A program made the position numbers and the translations under genes. From Prodigiosinella aquatilis (GTDB lineage Bacteria; Pseudomonadota; Gammaproteobacteria; Enterobacterales; Enterobacteriaceae): 64,000 bases of DNA. Where the stretch lies: positions 2,232,001-2,296,000 of the forward strand of contig CP128857.1 of NCBI GenBank assembly GCA_030388725.1, given 5' to 3'. Below the pieces are notes generated by a model. The model searched no databases. It was not told where the DNA came from and worked only from the letters and a program-made list of their open reading frames with translations. Shown piece after piece: positions 44,896-53,798 of the stretch (position 1 is its first letter; each line of letters starts with the position of its first letter).

Positions 44896-45813
44896 TTCTT
44901 TTTACTATGGATATTAAGATAAAAAAATCTTATCTATTTCTCATGCCGTTAAGACATTGATACTTACGTGAACTGAGGAATGCTGAACAATCTATCCTTG
45001 TCGCCCATACGAGCATGTTGTTAATTTTTTCACAAATCTACGTTTTTGTGCTGTTATGATCACAATTTTATGACAAAGAATAATATATTGTTTTATTTCA
45101 TTTATGTAAATTTTATGTTGTTAAAGTGTTATATGTTAAAGTTATAATCTAAAAAATAAGCAATTTATTTATTTGTGGAATTCATCAGAACAGCGTTGCT
45201 GTTAGTAATCTAAGGTAGGTGTATCGTTATGAGGATAGAAAAGAAAATTAAGTAACAACATATAAAATCTATTGGCGCAGGTGAATTCTTTTGATACGTT
45301 CGGAACCGTTACTTTTCATACTGTGGTTATGCATAAGTTAATTTTATGAAAAACATACCTATACTAGATTAGATAACAGGGCAAATGATAGATAACAGTA
45401 TCTCTGATTTTGTGGCTTCCCAGAAACGGATATCGGCAGCCCATGGCTTCCAAAACGCTTTGTGTTTTCTTGAAAAGATGGCATGTGTCACTGAGATATT
45501 ATAAAGATGTATTTTGAGTATTTAATCACTTTTCTATAGGTAGGGAAGGACATATATACGCTGTTGATTTCTGGCAGCAGATGAGATGCGTAATGACATT
45601 TCTGACCCCGCCTGCCTCAGACAATCACTGCCTTATTTTAAGTGATGTACAGTCGGTAATCGGTTCAGATGCTATATAAATAAACGATCTCTCAATCACT
45701 AAATGTTGAAATCACCAGATATGTTCCTCTGATGTCAAACGTTTGGTGCTTTAAGCAGGGTTATGTGGCGCTTATTGGCGCGATAATAGTAAATACAGGA
45801 GCAAAATAATAAA
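44896..45813 (+). promoter_or_regulatory. Long AT-rich leader and control region of oppA
   Basis: About 920 bases without a gene precede oppA. A TATAAT box is at 45143-45148, but its -35 is poorly placed. An eight-codon frame MRIEKKIK with AGGTAGGTG upstream lies at 45229-45255; it may be chance. The first codons of oppA contain CA-rich ACAACAAAAAAACG, the kind of target used by the sRNA GcvB on oppA in E. coli, so GcvB control is plausible. Confidence 0.45.
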
Positions 45814-47451
45814 ATGTTAACTAAAACAACAAAAAAACGACTTGTCGTCGGGATTCTCTCAGTTCTGGGGGCGTCTGCCGGTGCCTCTGCCTGGGCTGCT
45901 AATGTGCCAGCCGGTGTGCAATTGGCAGCCAAGCAAGAACTGGTGCGTAATAATGGTGCTGAAGTCGCTTCGCTTGATCCGCACAAGATTGAAGGGGTTC
46001 CTGAATCCAATGTATCGCGTGATCTGCTGGAAGGATTGCTGGTGACTGACCCTGATGGTCACCCGGCTCCAGGGGTGGCGGAGAGCTGGGATAATAAGGA
46101 TTTTAAAGTCTGGACGTTCCACTTGCGTAAAAATGCCCGTTGGTCTAATGGCGATCCGGTTACCGCGCAAGATTTCGTTTACAGTTGGCGGCGTGTTTCC
46201 GACCCGAAAACCGCCTCGCCTTATGCCAGCTATCTGCAATTTGGTCATATCGTTAATATTGACGATGTGGTGGCTGGTAAAAAATCCCCGGATACGCTGG
46301 GTGTAAAAGCGCTGGATGACCATACGCTGGAAGTCACGCTGAGCGAGCCGGTCCCGTATTTTTATAAATTACTGGTTCATCCATCGACTTTCCCGGTAAA
46401 TAAAGCCGTTGTCGAAAAGTTTGGTGAAAAATGGACGCGGCCAGAAAACTGGGTCGGTAATGGTGCTTATAAGCTGAAAGAGTGGGTGGTTAACGAAAAA
46501 ATGGTGCTGGTACGTAATCCATATTATTGGGATAACGCCCACACTGTGATTAACAAAGTTACCTATTTGCCGATTTCATCTGAAGTGACTGATGTTAACC
46601 GCTATCGCAGCGGTGAAATCGACATGACCTATAACTATCTGCCAATAGAACTGTTCCAGAAGTTGAAAAAAGAGATCCCGAACGAAGTTAAAGTCAATCC
46701 TTATCTTTGCACTTACTACTACGAAATTAATAATCAGAAGGCACCGTTCAACGATCCCAGAGTACGTAAGGCGCTGGTTTTAGGCCTGAGCCAAAATATC
46801 CTCACTAACAAAGTGAAAAATCAGGGTGATATTCCGGCTTATGGTTTTACCCCGCCTTATATTGACGGCCTAAAATTAACCGCGCCGGCGTGGTTTAGCT
46901 GGACACAGGAAAAACGCGATACTGAAGCGAAAAAATTGCTGGCTGAAGCCGGTTATACTGCCGCAAAACCATTGACGTTTAATCTGCTGTACAATACTTC
47001 CGATTTGCATAAAAAAATGGCGATCGCGGCATCGTCTATCTGGAAGCACAACATTGGCGTTGAGGTAAAACTGGACAATCAGGAATGGAAAACCTTCCTG
47101 GATAACCGTCATCAAGGGAATTATGATCTGGCCCGCGGGGGGTGGTGTGCGGATTATAACGAGCCTTCCACGTTCCTGAATATTATGATCTCCGACAGCA
47201 GCAGCAACACCGCCCATTATAAGAGCCCAGCGTTTGATGCGTTGATGGTAAAAGCAATGGCGGCCAAAACCGAAGATGAACGGGCTGATTTTTATCGACA
47301 AGCTGAAACACGGTTAGAAAAAGATGCCGCGATTGTTCCGGTTTACTACTACGCCAACATCCGCTTGGTGAAACCCTATGTGGGTGGCTTAACCGGTAAA
47401 GATCCGCTGGATCATGTCTACGTTAAGAACCTTTACATTATCAAACATTAA
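45814..47451 (+). CDS. oppA: OppA, periplasmic oligopeptide-binding protein
   Basis: OppA (545 aa) is the periplasmic receptor of the oligopeptide ABC importer. A signal peptide is visible (basic MLTKTTKKRL, then a hydrophobic core, cleavage near SAWA-ANVPAG). The mature protein has the SBP family 5 signature: AEVASLDPHKIEGVPESNVSRDLLEGL, HLRKNARWSNGDPVTAQDFVYSWRR and the terminal region YYANIRLVKPYVGGL. First gene of oppABCDF. It is expected to be made in excess over the membrane parts. Confidence 0.96.
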   Translation: MLTKTTKKRLVVGILSVLGASAGASAWAANVPAGVQLAAKQELVRNNGAEVASLDPHKIEGVPESNVSRDLLEGLLVTDPDGHPAPGVAESWDNKDFKVWTFHLRKNARWSNGDPVTAQDFVYSWRRVSDPKTASPYASYLQFGHIVNIDDVVAGKKSPDTLGVKALDDHTLEVTLSEPVPYFYKLLVHPSTFPVNKAVVEKFGEKWTRPENWVGNGAYKLKEWVVNEKMVLVRNPYYWDNAHTVINKVTYLPISSEVTDVNRYRSGEIDMTYNYLPIELFQKLKKEIPNEVKVNPYLCTYYYEINNQKAPFNDPRVRKALVLGLSQNILTNKVKNQGDIPAYGFTPPYIDGLKLTAPAWFSWTQEKRDTEAKKLLAEAGYTAAKPLTFNLLYNTSDLHKKMAIAASSIWKHNIGVEVKLDNQEWKTFLDNRHQGNYDLARGGWCADYNEPSTFLNIMISDSSSNTAHYKSPAFDALMVKAMAAKTEDERADFYRQAETRLEKDAAIVPVYYYANIRLVKPYVGGLTGKDPLDHVYVKNLYIIKH

Positions 47452-47458
47452 TCTTCCT

Positions 47459-47495
47459 ACGGGACTGTGTTACTACACAGTCCCGTTTGGTTTTG
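47459..47495 (+). terminator. Hairpin between oppA and oppB
   Basis: An 11-bp perfect stem ACGGGACTGTG/CACAGTCCCGT with a 6-base loop is followed by TTGGTTTTGG, in the 88-base gap. It could partly terminate transcription or protect the oppA mRNA, giving more OppA than OppBCDF. Confidence 0.65.
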
Positions 47496-47539
47496 GTAAT
47501 TAACGTTAAACTTTCAGGCCGGATTTATAGGTAAGGTCA

Positions 47540-48460
47540 ATGTTAAAATTTATTTTTCGTCGATGTCTTGAAGCAATTCCAACATTGTTCATCTTGATTA
47601 CCCTTTCGTTTTTTATGATGCGATTGGCACCCGGCAGCCCGTTTACCGGAGAGCGAACGCTTCCTCCTGAAGTCATGGCTAATATTGAAGCCAAATATCA
47701 TCTTAACGATCCCATGATTAAACAATATGGCGATTATTTATGGCAGTTAGCGCATGGGGATTTCGGACCGTCGTTCAAATATAAAGATTATTCGGTGAAT
47801 GATCTGGTGGGAAGTGCCTTTCCGGTATCCGCCAAGCTTGGGCTGGCAGCTTTTCTGTTGGCGGTGGTTCTGGGCGTGAGCGCTGGCGTGGTCGCAGCAC
47901 TGCATCAAAACAGCAAATGGGATTATACCGTGATGGGGTTTGCCATGACCGGGGTGGTGATTCCCAGCTTTGTGGTGGCGCCGTTACTGGTATTGGTTTT
48001 TTCCATCACACTGCATTGGCTACCCGGTGGTGGCTGGAATGGTGGTGCACCAAAGTATGTCATTTTACCGATGGTGGCACTGTCTTTGGCCTATATCGCC
48101 AGTATCGCTCGTATTACTCGTGGCTCAATGATTGAAGTGTTGCATTCCAACTTTATTCGTACCGCCCGGGCCAAAGGCTTGCCAATGCGACATATTATTT
48201 TCCGCCATGCACTAAAACCGGCATTGTTGCCGGTGCTGTCCTATATGGGGCCGGCATTTGTCGGGATTATTACCGGTTCGATGGTGGTAGAAACCATTTT
48301 CGGGTTACCGGGTATCGGCCAGTTGTTTGTCAACGGGGCATTGAACCGCGACTACTCGCTGGTGCTTAGTCTTACCATCCTGGTGGGTGGGTTGACCATT
48401 CTGTTTAATGCGATCATTGACGTGCTGTATGCCGTTATCGATCCGAAGATCCGTTACTGA
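47540..48460 (+). CDS. oppB: OppB, oligopeptide permease membrane subunit
   Basis: OppB (306 aa) is an inner-membrane permease subunit with six predicted transmembrane segments. The N-terminal MLKFIFRRCLEAIPTLFILITLSFFMMRLAPGSPF and the ABC EAA-loop (RTARAKGLPMRHIIFRHALKPALLPVLSYMGP) are clear; the loop couples to the ATPases OppD and OppF. Pairs with OppC. The start is 14 bases before the end of no other gene; oppC follows after 13 bases. Confidence 0.96.
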   Translation: MLKFIFRRCLEAIPTLFILITLSFFMMRLAPGSPFTGERTLPPEVMANIEAKYHLNDPMIKQYGDYLWQLAHGDFGPSFKYKDYSVNDLVGSAFPVSAKLGLAAFLLAVVLGVSAGVVAALHQNSKWDYTVMGFAMTGVVIPSFVVAPLLVLVFSITLHWLPGGGWNGGAPKYVILPMVALSLAYIASIARITRGSMIEVLHSNFIRTARAKGLPMRHIIFRHALKPALLPVLSYMGPAFVGIITGSMVVETIFGLPGIGQLFVNGALNRDYSLVLSLTILVGGLTILFNAIIDVLYAVIDPKIRY

Positions 48461-48473
48461 ACCGGGGGAGCTG

Positions 48474-49382
48474 ATGTTCTGGAATAAACGTAACCTTGAG
48501 GCAGTAGATAGCTTTAGTGAACGACTTGAAATTGAAGGGCGCAGTCTATGGCAGGATGCCCGGCGTCGTTTTATACATAACCGGGCGGCATTGACCAGTT
48601 TGATCGTTCTGATACTCATCACCCTGTTCGTTATTTTCGCGCCGATGCTCTCGCCATTTAATTATGCCGATACTGACTGGAACATGATGTCTAGTGCGCC
48701 GGATCTGGCTTCCGGACACTATTTTGGTACGGATTCATCGGGTCGCGACCTACTGGTACGGGTTGCCATCGGCGGCCGGATTTCCCTGATGGTGGGTGTG
48801 GCAGCAGCGCTAATTGCAGTAGTGGTGGGAACGTTGTACGGTGCGGTGTCCGGTTACCTTGGCGGTAAAGTCGACTCGGTAATGATGCGTTTGCTGGAGA
48901 TTCTGAATTCTTTCCCATTTATGTTTTTCGTTATTCTGTTGGTGACATTTTTTGGCCAGAATATCCTGTTGATTTTTGTGGCTATTGGCATGGTGTCATG
49001 GCTGGATATGGCGCGAATTGTGCGTGGGCAAACCCTGGGCCTTAAGCGTAAAGAGTTCATCGAGGCCGCACTGGTCTGTGGCGTATCCACGCGCGGGATT
49101 GTATTACGCCATATCGTTCCCAATGTGTTGGGTGTGGTGGTGGTATATGCATCATTGCTGGTTCCCAGCATGATTTTATTTGAATCCTTTCTGAGTTTCC
49201 TTGGCTTAGGTACGCAGGAACCGCTAAGTAGTTGGGGCGCACTGCTGAACGATGGTGCCAACTCGATGGAGGTTGCACCCTGGTTACTGTTTTATCCGGC
49301 AGGGTTTCTGGTAATCACCTTGTTTTGTTTTAACTTTATCGGCGATGGCTTGCGCGATGCCCTCGATCCGAAAGATCGCTAA
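48474..49382 (+). CDS. oppC: OppC, oligopeptide permease membrane subunit
   Basis: OppC (302 aa) is the second membrane subunit. It has an N-terminal cytoplasmic segment (FSERLEIEGRSLWQDARRRFIHNRAALTSL), six transmembrane segments and the EAA-type loop ALVCGVSTRGIVLRHIVPNVLGVVVVYASLLVP. The ATG at 48474 has GGGGGAG upstream and fits the E. coli length; a longer frame opening at 48408 runs inside oppB and is not supported. Ends DGLRDALDPKDR as in E. coli. Confidence 0.96.
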   Translation: MFWNKRNLEAVDSFSERLEIEGRSLWQDARRRFIHNRAALTSLIVLILITLFVIFAPMLSPFNYADTDWNMMSSAPDLASGHYFGTDSSGRDLLVRVAIGGRISLMVGVAAALIAVVVGTLYGAVSGYLGGKVDSVMMRLLEILNSFPFMFFVILLVTFFGQNILLIFVAIGMVSWLDMARIVRGQTLGLKRKEFIEAALVCGVSTRGIVLRHIVPNVLGVVVVYASLLVPSMILFESFLSFLGLGTQEPLSSWGALLNDGANSMEVAPWLLFYPAGFLVITLFCFNFIGDGLRDALDPKDR

Positions 49383-49393
49383 GGAGACGCTTC

Positions 49394-50389
49394 ATGACCA
49401 TGATGAATACGTCAGAGCCCCAGGACGTGTTGTTGGACGTAAAAGATTTGCGCGTAACCTTTGATACACCGGATGGTGATGTGACCGCAGTGAATGATCT
49501 TAATTTCACTCTGAATTCAGGTGAAACATTGGGGATTGTTGGCGAGTCTGGTTCGGGTAAATCCCAGACCGCGTTTGCTCTGATGGGATTGCTGGCCACC
49601 AATGGACATATTACTGGTTCGGCGCGTTTCAATGGAAGGGAAATTCTGAATCTGCCTGAGCGTGAGTTGAACCGGCTACGTGCTGAAGAAATCGCCATGA
49701 TTTTTCAGGATCCGATGACGTCGCTTAACCCTTATATGAGAGTAGGGGAACAGTTGATGGAAGTGCTGATGCTGCACAAGAAGCTCAGCAAGAGTGAAGC
49801 GTTTGAAGAATCAATCCAGATGTTGGATGCGGTAAAAATGCCAGAAGCCAGAAAACGTATGCGTATGTATCCACATGAATTTTCTGGTGGGATGCGCCAA
49901 CGGGTGATGGTTGCCATGGCGTTGTTATGTCGCCCAAAACTGCTGATTGCTGACGAACCCACTACGGCATTGGATGTGACGGTGCAGGCGCAGATCATGA
50001 CGTTGCTTAATGAGCTCAAGCGTGAGTTTAATACAGCTATCATTATGATTACTCATGACCTGGGCGTAGTCGCCGGTATCTGTGACAAGGTATTGGTGAT
50101 GTACGCGGGACGTACTATGGAATACGGTACAGCGCGCGAGGTGTTCTATAATCCGACTCATCCTTACTCCATCGGTTTACTTAATGCGGTTCCTCGTCTG
50201 GATGCTGAAAACGAAGTGTTGGCCACTATTCCAGGTAATCCTCCTAATCTGCTGCGTTTACCGAAAGGGTGTCCGTTCCAACCACGTTGCCCGTATGCGC
50301 AGGAACGTTGCAATCAGCCACCTGCATTGACACCATTTGAAGAAGGTAGACTGCGCGCTTGTTTTAGACGCGTGGAGGAGTTGCTATGA
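49394..50389 (+). CDS. oppD: OppD, oligopeptide importer ATPase
   Basis: OppD (331 aa) is one of two ATPases of the importer. It has Walker A GESGSGKSQTAFALMG (about residues 50-65), the Q-loop FQDPMTSLNPYMR, the signature FSGGMRQRVMVAMAL, and Walker B LLIADEPTTALDVTVQ with the H-loop ITHDLG. The C-terminal Cys-containing tail (GCPFQPRCPYAQERCNQPP) is typical of the oligopeptide subfamily. The stop overlaps the oppF start by four bases. Confidence 0.97.
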   Translation: MTMMNTSEPQDVLLDVKDLRVTFDTPDGDVTAVNDLNFTLNSGETLGIVGESGSGKSQTAFALMGLLATNGHITGSARFNGREILNLPERELNRLRAEEIAMIFQDPMTSLNPYMRVGEQLMEVLMLHKKLSKSEAFEESIQMLDAVKMPEARKRMRMYPHEFSGGMRQRVMVAMALLCRPKLLIADEPTTALDVTVQAQIMTLLNELKREFNTAIIMITHDLGVVAGICDKVLVMYAGRTMEYGTAREVFYNPTHPYSIGLLNAVPRLDAENEVLATIPGNPPNLLRLPKGCPFQPRCPYAQERCNQPPALTPFEEGRLRACFRRVEELL

Positions 50390-51393
50390 GCCTGATGGAC
50401 GATAAAAAAATCCTGCTTGAAGTGGACGAGCTGAAAGTTCATTTTGATGTCCGGGATGAAAAGCAGTGGTTCTGGCAGTCGCCAATGCGCTTGAAAGCAG
50501 TCGATGGCGTCACTCTGCGATTGTATCAAGGTGAAACGCTGGGGATCGTTGGAGAGTCCGGTTGTGGTAAATCCACACTGGCCCGGGCCATTATCGGCCT
50601 GGTGAAAGCCACCGGTGGCAGTATTACCTGGATGGGTAACGATTTATTGGGAATGGGAAATACGCAGTGGCGGGAAGTGCGCAACGATATCCAGATGATA
50701 TTTCAGGATCCGCTGGCTTCGCTGAACCCACGGATGACCATCGGGGACATTATTGCTGAGCCACTGCGCACCTATCATCCGAAGTTATCCCGCCAGAACG
50801 TCAAGGATCGGGTTAAGACGATAATGATGAAAGTGGGGCTGTTGCCAAACCTGATCAACCGTTATCCGCATGAGTTTTCCGGTGGGCAGTGTCAGCGAAT
50901 CGGGATCGCCCGAGCGCTGATTCTGGAGCCAAAATTGATCATTTGCGACGAACCCGTGTCGGCGCTGGACGTATCAATTCAGGCACAGGTAGTGAATCTG
51001 TTGCAGCAGTTGCAGCGTGAAATGGGATTATCATTGATCTTTATTGCGCATGATTTATCTGTGGTTAAACATATCTCTGACCGGGTGTTGGTCATGTATC
51101 TGGGCCATGCGGTAGAACTGGGCACTTATGATGAGCTGTACCATAATCCACTGCACCCTTACACTCGGGCGTTAATGTCGGCGGTACCGATTCCAGATCC
51201 GGATAAAGAGCGGAATAAGCAGATTCAGTTGCTGGAAGGTGACCTTCCTTCACCCATTAACCCACCGACTGGATGTGTGTTCTGTACTCGCTGCCCGATT
51301 GCCGGACCGGAGTGTGTTAAAACACGCCCCGTGCTGGAGGGTAGTTTTCGCCATGCCGTTTCATGTTTGAAAGTCGATCCTCTGCCACAATGA
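50386..51393 (+). CDS. oppF: OppF, oligopeptide importer ATPase
   Basis: OppF (335 aa) partners OppD. Walker A GESGCGKSTLARAIIG, Q-loop FQDPLASLNPRMT, signature FSGGQCQRIGIARALIL and Walker B LIICDEPVSALDVSIQ are present, plus the H-loop IAHDLSVVKHISD. The C-terminal tail GCVFCTRCPIAGPECVKTRP matches the family. The ATGA overlap with oppD points to coupled translation. Last gene of oppABCDF. Confidence 0.97.
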   Translation: MSLMDDKKILLEVDELKVHFDVRDEKQWFWQSPMRLKAVDGVTLRLYQGETLGIVGESGCGKSTLARAIIGLVKATGGSITWMGNDLLGMGNTQWREVRNDIQMIFQDPLASLNPRMTIGDIIAEPLRTYHPKLSRQNVKDRVKTIMMKVGLLPNLINRYPHEFSGGQCQRIGIARALILEPKLIICDEPVSALDVSIQAQVVNLLQQLQREMGLSLIFIAHDLSVVKHISDRVLVMYLGHAVELGTYDELYHNPLHPYTRALMSAVPIPDPDKERNKQIQLLEGDLPSPINPPTGCVFCTRCPIAGPECVKTRPVLEGSFRHAVSCLKVDPLPQ

Positions 51394-51398
51394 AATAA

Positions 51399-51420
51399 GC
51401 CGGGTCGGGATAATCCCGGC
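51399..51420 (+). terminator. Weak terminator after oppF
   Basis: GCCGGG (51399-51404) pairs with CCCGGC (51415-51420), 6 bases after the oppF stop, and is followed by TCGACTTTC. The T-run is poor, so termination may be partial. Confidence 0.5.
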
Positions 51421-51480
51421 TCGACTTTCAAGAACAGTGCAATCGTTTTCAACGCTTATATGAATGATTATTTGCCTGGA

Positions 51481-51804
51481 TTACTCTTTCCATAGAATAT
51501 GGCAAAGCTTATGGTCTTTTTCTCGGCAAATCAGAACACGGGCAAAAATATCATTAATATCTTCACCGTCATGTTCTGCCAGGCCAATAATGACTTCGGC
51601 AAAAAAATCAGGATTCAGATCGAAATCTACATGCTCCAGCCAATCTTCTGCTGGATCAAATAATTCGGCACCGCCGCGCTCTTCAAACTGAAGGTTGAAC
51701 AGTAAAATATCTGCCGGATCCAGGTTTTCTGGTGCCAGTTCCAGAAAAATATCGTAAGCCTGTTCCAGGGTTTCATCTTCGGTCAGACGATTATTTAAAT
51801 CCAT
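51481..51804 (-). CDS. yciU: YciU, acidic DUF440 protein
   Basis: A 107-residue strongly acidic protein of the YciU/HI1450 family (DUF440). Family blocks are LNNRLTEDETLEQAYDIFLELAPENLDPADILLFNLQFEERGGAE and EDWLEHVDFDLNPDFFAEVIIGL. The acidic surface has led to the proposal that members mimic DNA. It follows cls (54 bases) in the same direction, the E. coli arrangement, so co-transcription is likely. Confidence 0.93.
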   Translation of the reverse strand: MDLNNRLTEDETLEQAYDIFLELAPENLDPADILLFNLQFEERGGAELFDPAEDWLEHVDFDLNPDFFAEVIIGLAEHDGEDINDIFARVLICREKDHKLCHILWKE

Positions 51805-51858
51805 ACAACATTCCTGTGAAAATATAATGAGACATTAGAACACGGGGGCAGAGTCCAT

Positions 51859-53319
51859 TTATAGCAGTGGACTGAAAAAATAGAATAAACGCTCAACAAT
51901 CCGCTGCCAATAAGGACGTTTTTGCCACACATCGATATTTAATCGTTGAGACCGGGCGATATAATCCTCCTGCACACAGGCAAGATCACTCCCAAACCCT
52001 TCATCATCAATGACCAGTGTAATTTCAAAATTCAACCACAAACTGCGCATATCCAGATTCGCAGTACCAACCAGGCTTAGCTGCCCATCAACAAGCACAC
52101 TCTTGGTATGTAGCAAACCGCCTTTAAATTGATGGATTTTTACTCCGGAGGTCAGTAGTTCGCTAAAGAAAGCTTTACTGGCCCAACCAACCATCACCGA
52201 GTCATTTTTGTCCGGTACAATGATGTTGACATCTACACCACGCTGAGCTGCTGTGCAGATGGCATGCAATAAATCGTCGCTTGGCACGAAGTAGGGGGTG
52301 GTCATGATTAATTGTTTGCGGGCTGCGTACACCGATGTCAGCAATGCCTGGTGAATCAGCTCTTCCGGGTAGCCAGGACCAGAGGCAATGATCTGGGTAG
52401 TGTGACCACTTTCTTGTTCAAACGGCATAATGTTGGTGTCCGGTGGCGGTGGCAGCAGGCGTTTTCCGGTTTCCATCTCCCAGTCACAACTGTAAATGAC
52501 CCCCATGGTGGTAGTAACCGGACCTTCTGCGCGCGCCATTAAATCAACCCACTGACCAACCCCTGAATCTTGCTTGAAGTAGCGTGGATCGACCATATTC
52601 ATACTACCGGTATAAGCAATGCGATTATCAATCAAAATGACTTTGCGGTGCTGGCGTAAATCCATGCGGCGCAGGAAAGCACGCAGAATGTTGACTTTTA
52701 GCGCCTGTACCACCTCGATACCGGCAGCTCGCATCTCATCAGGATAGGTACTGTGAAAAAACTGCACACTACCCGCTGAATCCAACAAAATTCGACAGTG
52801 AACACCACGTTGTGCCGCCGCTATAAGTGACTGTGTCACTTGTTCTACCAATCCGCCCTGTTGCCAGATGTAAAATACGATCTCAATATTGCTACGAGCC
52901 AGTTCAATATCGCGAACCAGTGACTTGATTGTGTCGTCGAACGAGGTTAGCAACTGAAGTTGATTCCCTTTTACGCTGCCGATACCCTGACGGTGTTCGC
53001 AAAGTTGAAACAGTGCGCTGGCAACCACACTGTTTTCAGTCGCAAATATATGGTGATATTCTTTGAGCTCACGCAGCCATTTTGCGGTTGACGGCCACAT
53101 TTTGCTCGCTCGTTCGGCCCGACGCTTTCCTAAATGGAGTTCACCAAAAGATAGATAGGCCACAATACCTACCAGTGGAAGAATATAAATCACCAGCAGC
53201 CAGGCCATGGCTGAGGGAACTGCACGCCGTTTCATCAGAATCCGCAGCGTGACACCTGCAATCAGTAGCCAGTAACCGAAAACAATTACTCCACTAAGCA
53301 TGGTATAAAATGTTGTCAT
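51859..53319 (-). CDS. clsA: Cardiolipin synthase A
   Basis: ClsA (486 aa) joins two phosphatidylglycerol molecules into cardiolipin at the inner membrane. Two N-terminal transmembrane segments are visible (MLSGVIVFGYWLLIAGVTLRIL and AMAWLLVIYILPLVGIVAYLSF). Two HKD phospholipase-D motifs follow: HRKVILIDNRIAYTGSMN (about residue 224) and HTKSVLVDGQLSLVGTANLDMRS (about 404). The length equals that of E. coli ClsA. Co-directional with yciU and divergent from the small gene yciY. Confidence 0.97.
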   Translation of the reverse strand: MTTFYTMLSGVIVFGYWLLIAGVTLRILMKRRAVPSAMAWLLVIYILPLVGIVAYLSFGELHLGKRRAERASKMWPSTAKWLRELKEYHHIFATENSVVASALFQLCEHRQGIGSVKGNQLQLLTSFDDTIKSLVRDIELARSNIEIVFYIWQQGGLVEQVTQSLIAAAQRGVHCRILLDSAGSVQFFHSTYPDEMRAAGIEVVQALKVNILRAFLRRMDLRQHRKVILIDNRIAYTGSMNMVDPRYFKQDSGVGQWVDLMARAEGPVTTTMGVIYSCDWEMETGKRLLPPPPDTNIMPFEQESGHTTQIIASGPGYPEELIHQALLTSVYAARKQLIMTTPYFVPSDDLLHAICTAAQRGVDVNIIVPDKNDSVMVGWASKAFFSELLTSGVKIHQFKGGLLHTKSVLVDGQLSLVGTANLDMRSLWLNFEITLVIDDEGFGSDLACVQEDYIARSQRLNIDVWQKRPYWQRIVERLFYFFSPLL

Positions 53320-53527
53320 GATTAAGAGACATCATTCCTTTTGGCAAGTGTATGTCTTCAGAGTGTACGCATAGTTTGCGTAAAGGGGAAATTCCTTTAG
53401 TCTGAATAAAATAGCGCATTACACCACACTAAATTTCAAACAGGGCTTGGCGCATTAATTGAAGAGACTATAATGTGCGCCGCACGTTCCCCGAAAAAAA
53501 TCATCACTTGATAAAAAGAGTCATGCT

Positions 53528-53704
53528 ATGAAACGCAGTCGGAATGAAGTCAGTCGCTGGAGAATGCAGCGTCAGATACAACGCCGCCGCAGCCGTTGGC
53601 TTGAAGCCCAGTCTCGCAGCTATTGTCATATTCGCTATGCTCGTTACCTACAGCAGAAACACCAGCGCCGAGCTTTACTGTATGCGGTAGCGTATGAATG
53701 GTAG
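53528..53704 (+). CDS. yciY: YciY, small basic protein
   Basis: A 58-codon gene whose product begins MKRSRNEVSRWRMQRQIQRR and continues SRWLEAQSRSYCHIRYARYLQQK. The first 30 residues match E. coli YciY (57 aa) almost residue for residue, and the place next to clsA is the same. It is very Arg-rich and of unknown function. AAGAG lies 12 bases before the ATG, a weak ribosome-binding site. The C-terminal third differs from the E. coli protein. Confidence 0.85.
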   Translation: MKRSRNEVSRWRMQRQIQRRRSRWLEAQSRSYCHIRYARYLQQKHQRRALLYAVAYEW

Positions 53705-53798
53705 AAAACCGATACCGTCTGATGCGCTCTGTTTGATGTTGCACCATCCTTGGCGCAGAGCTATCGTCCCGAATAGAAATGTTGGTGGTGTCCTGACG

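Noticed and set aside
45229..45255. Eight-codon frame in the oppA leader as an attenuation peptide
   Set aside because: A good ribosome-binding site lies upstream, but no terminator/antiterminator pair or regulatory codon run follows, so a leader peptide is not supported.
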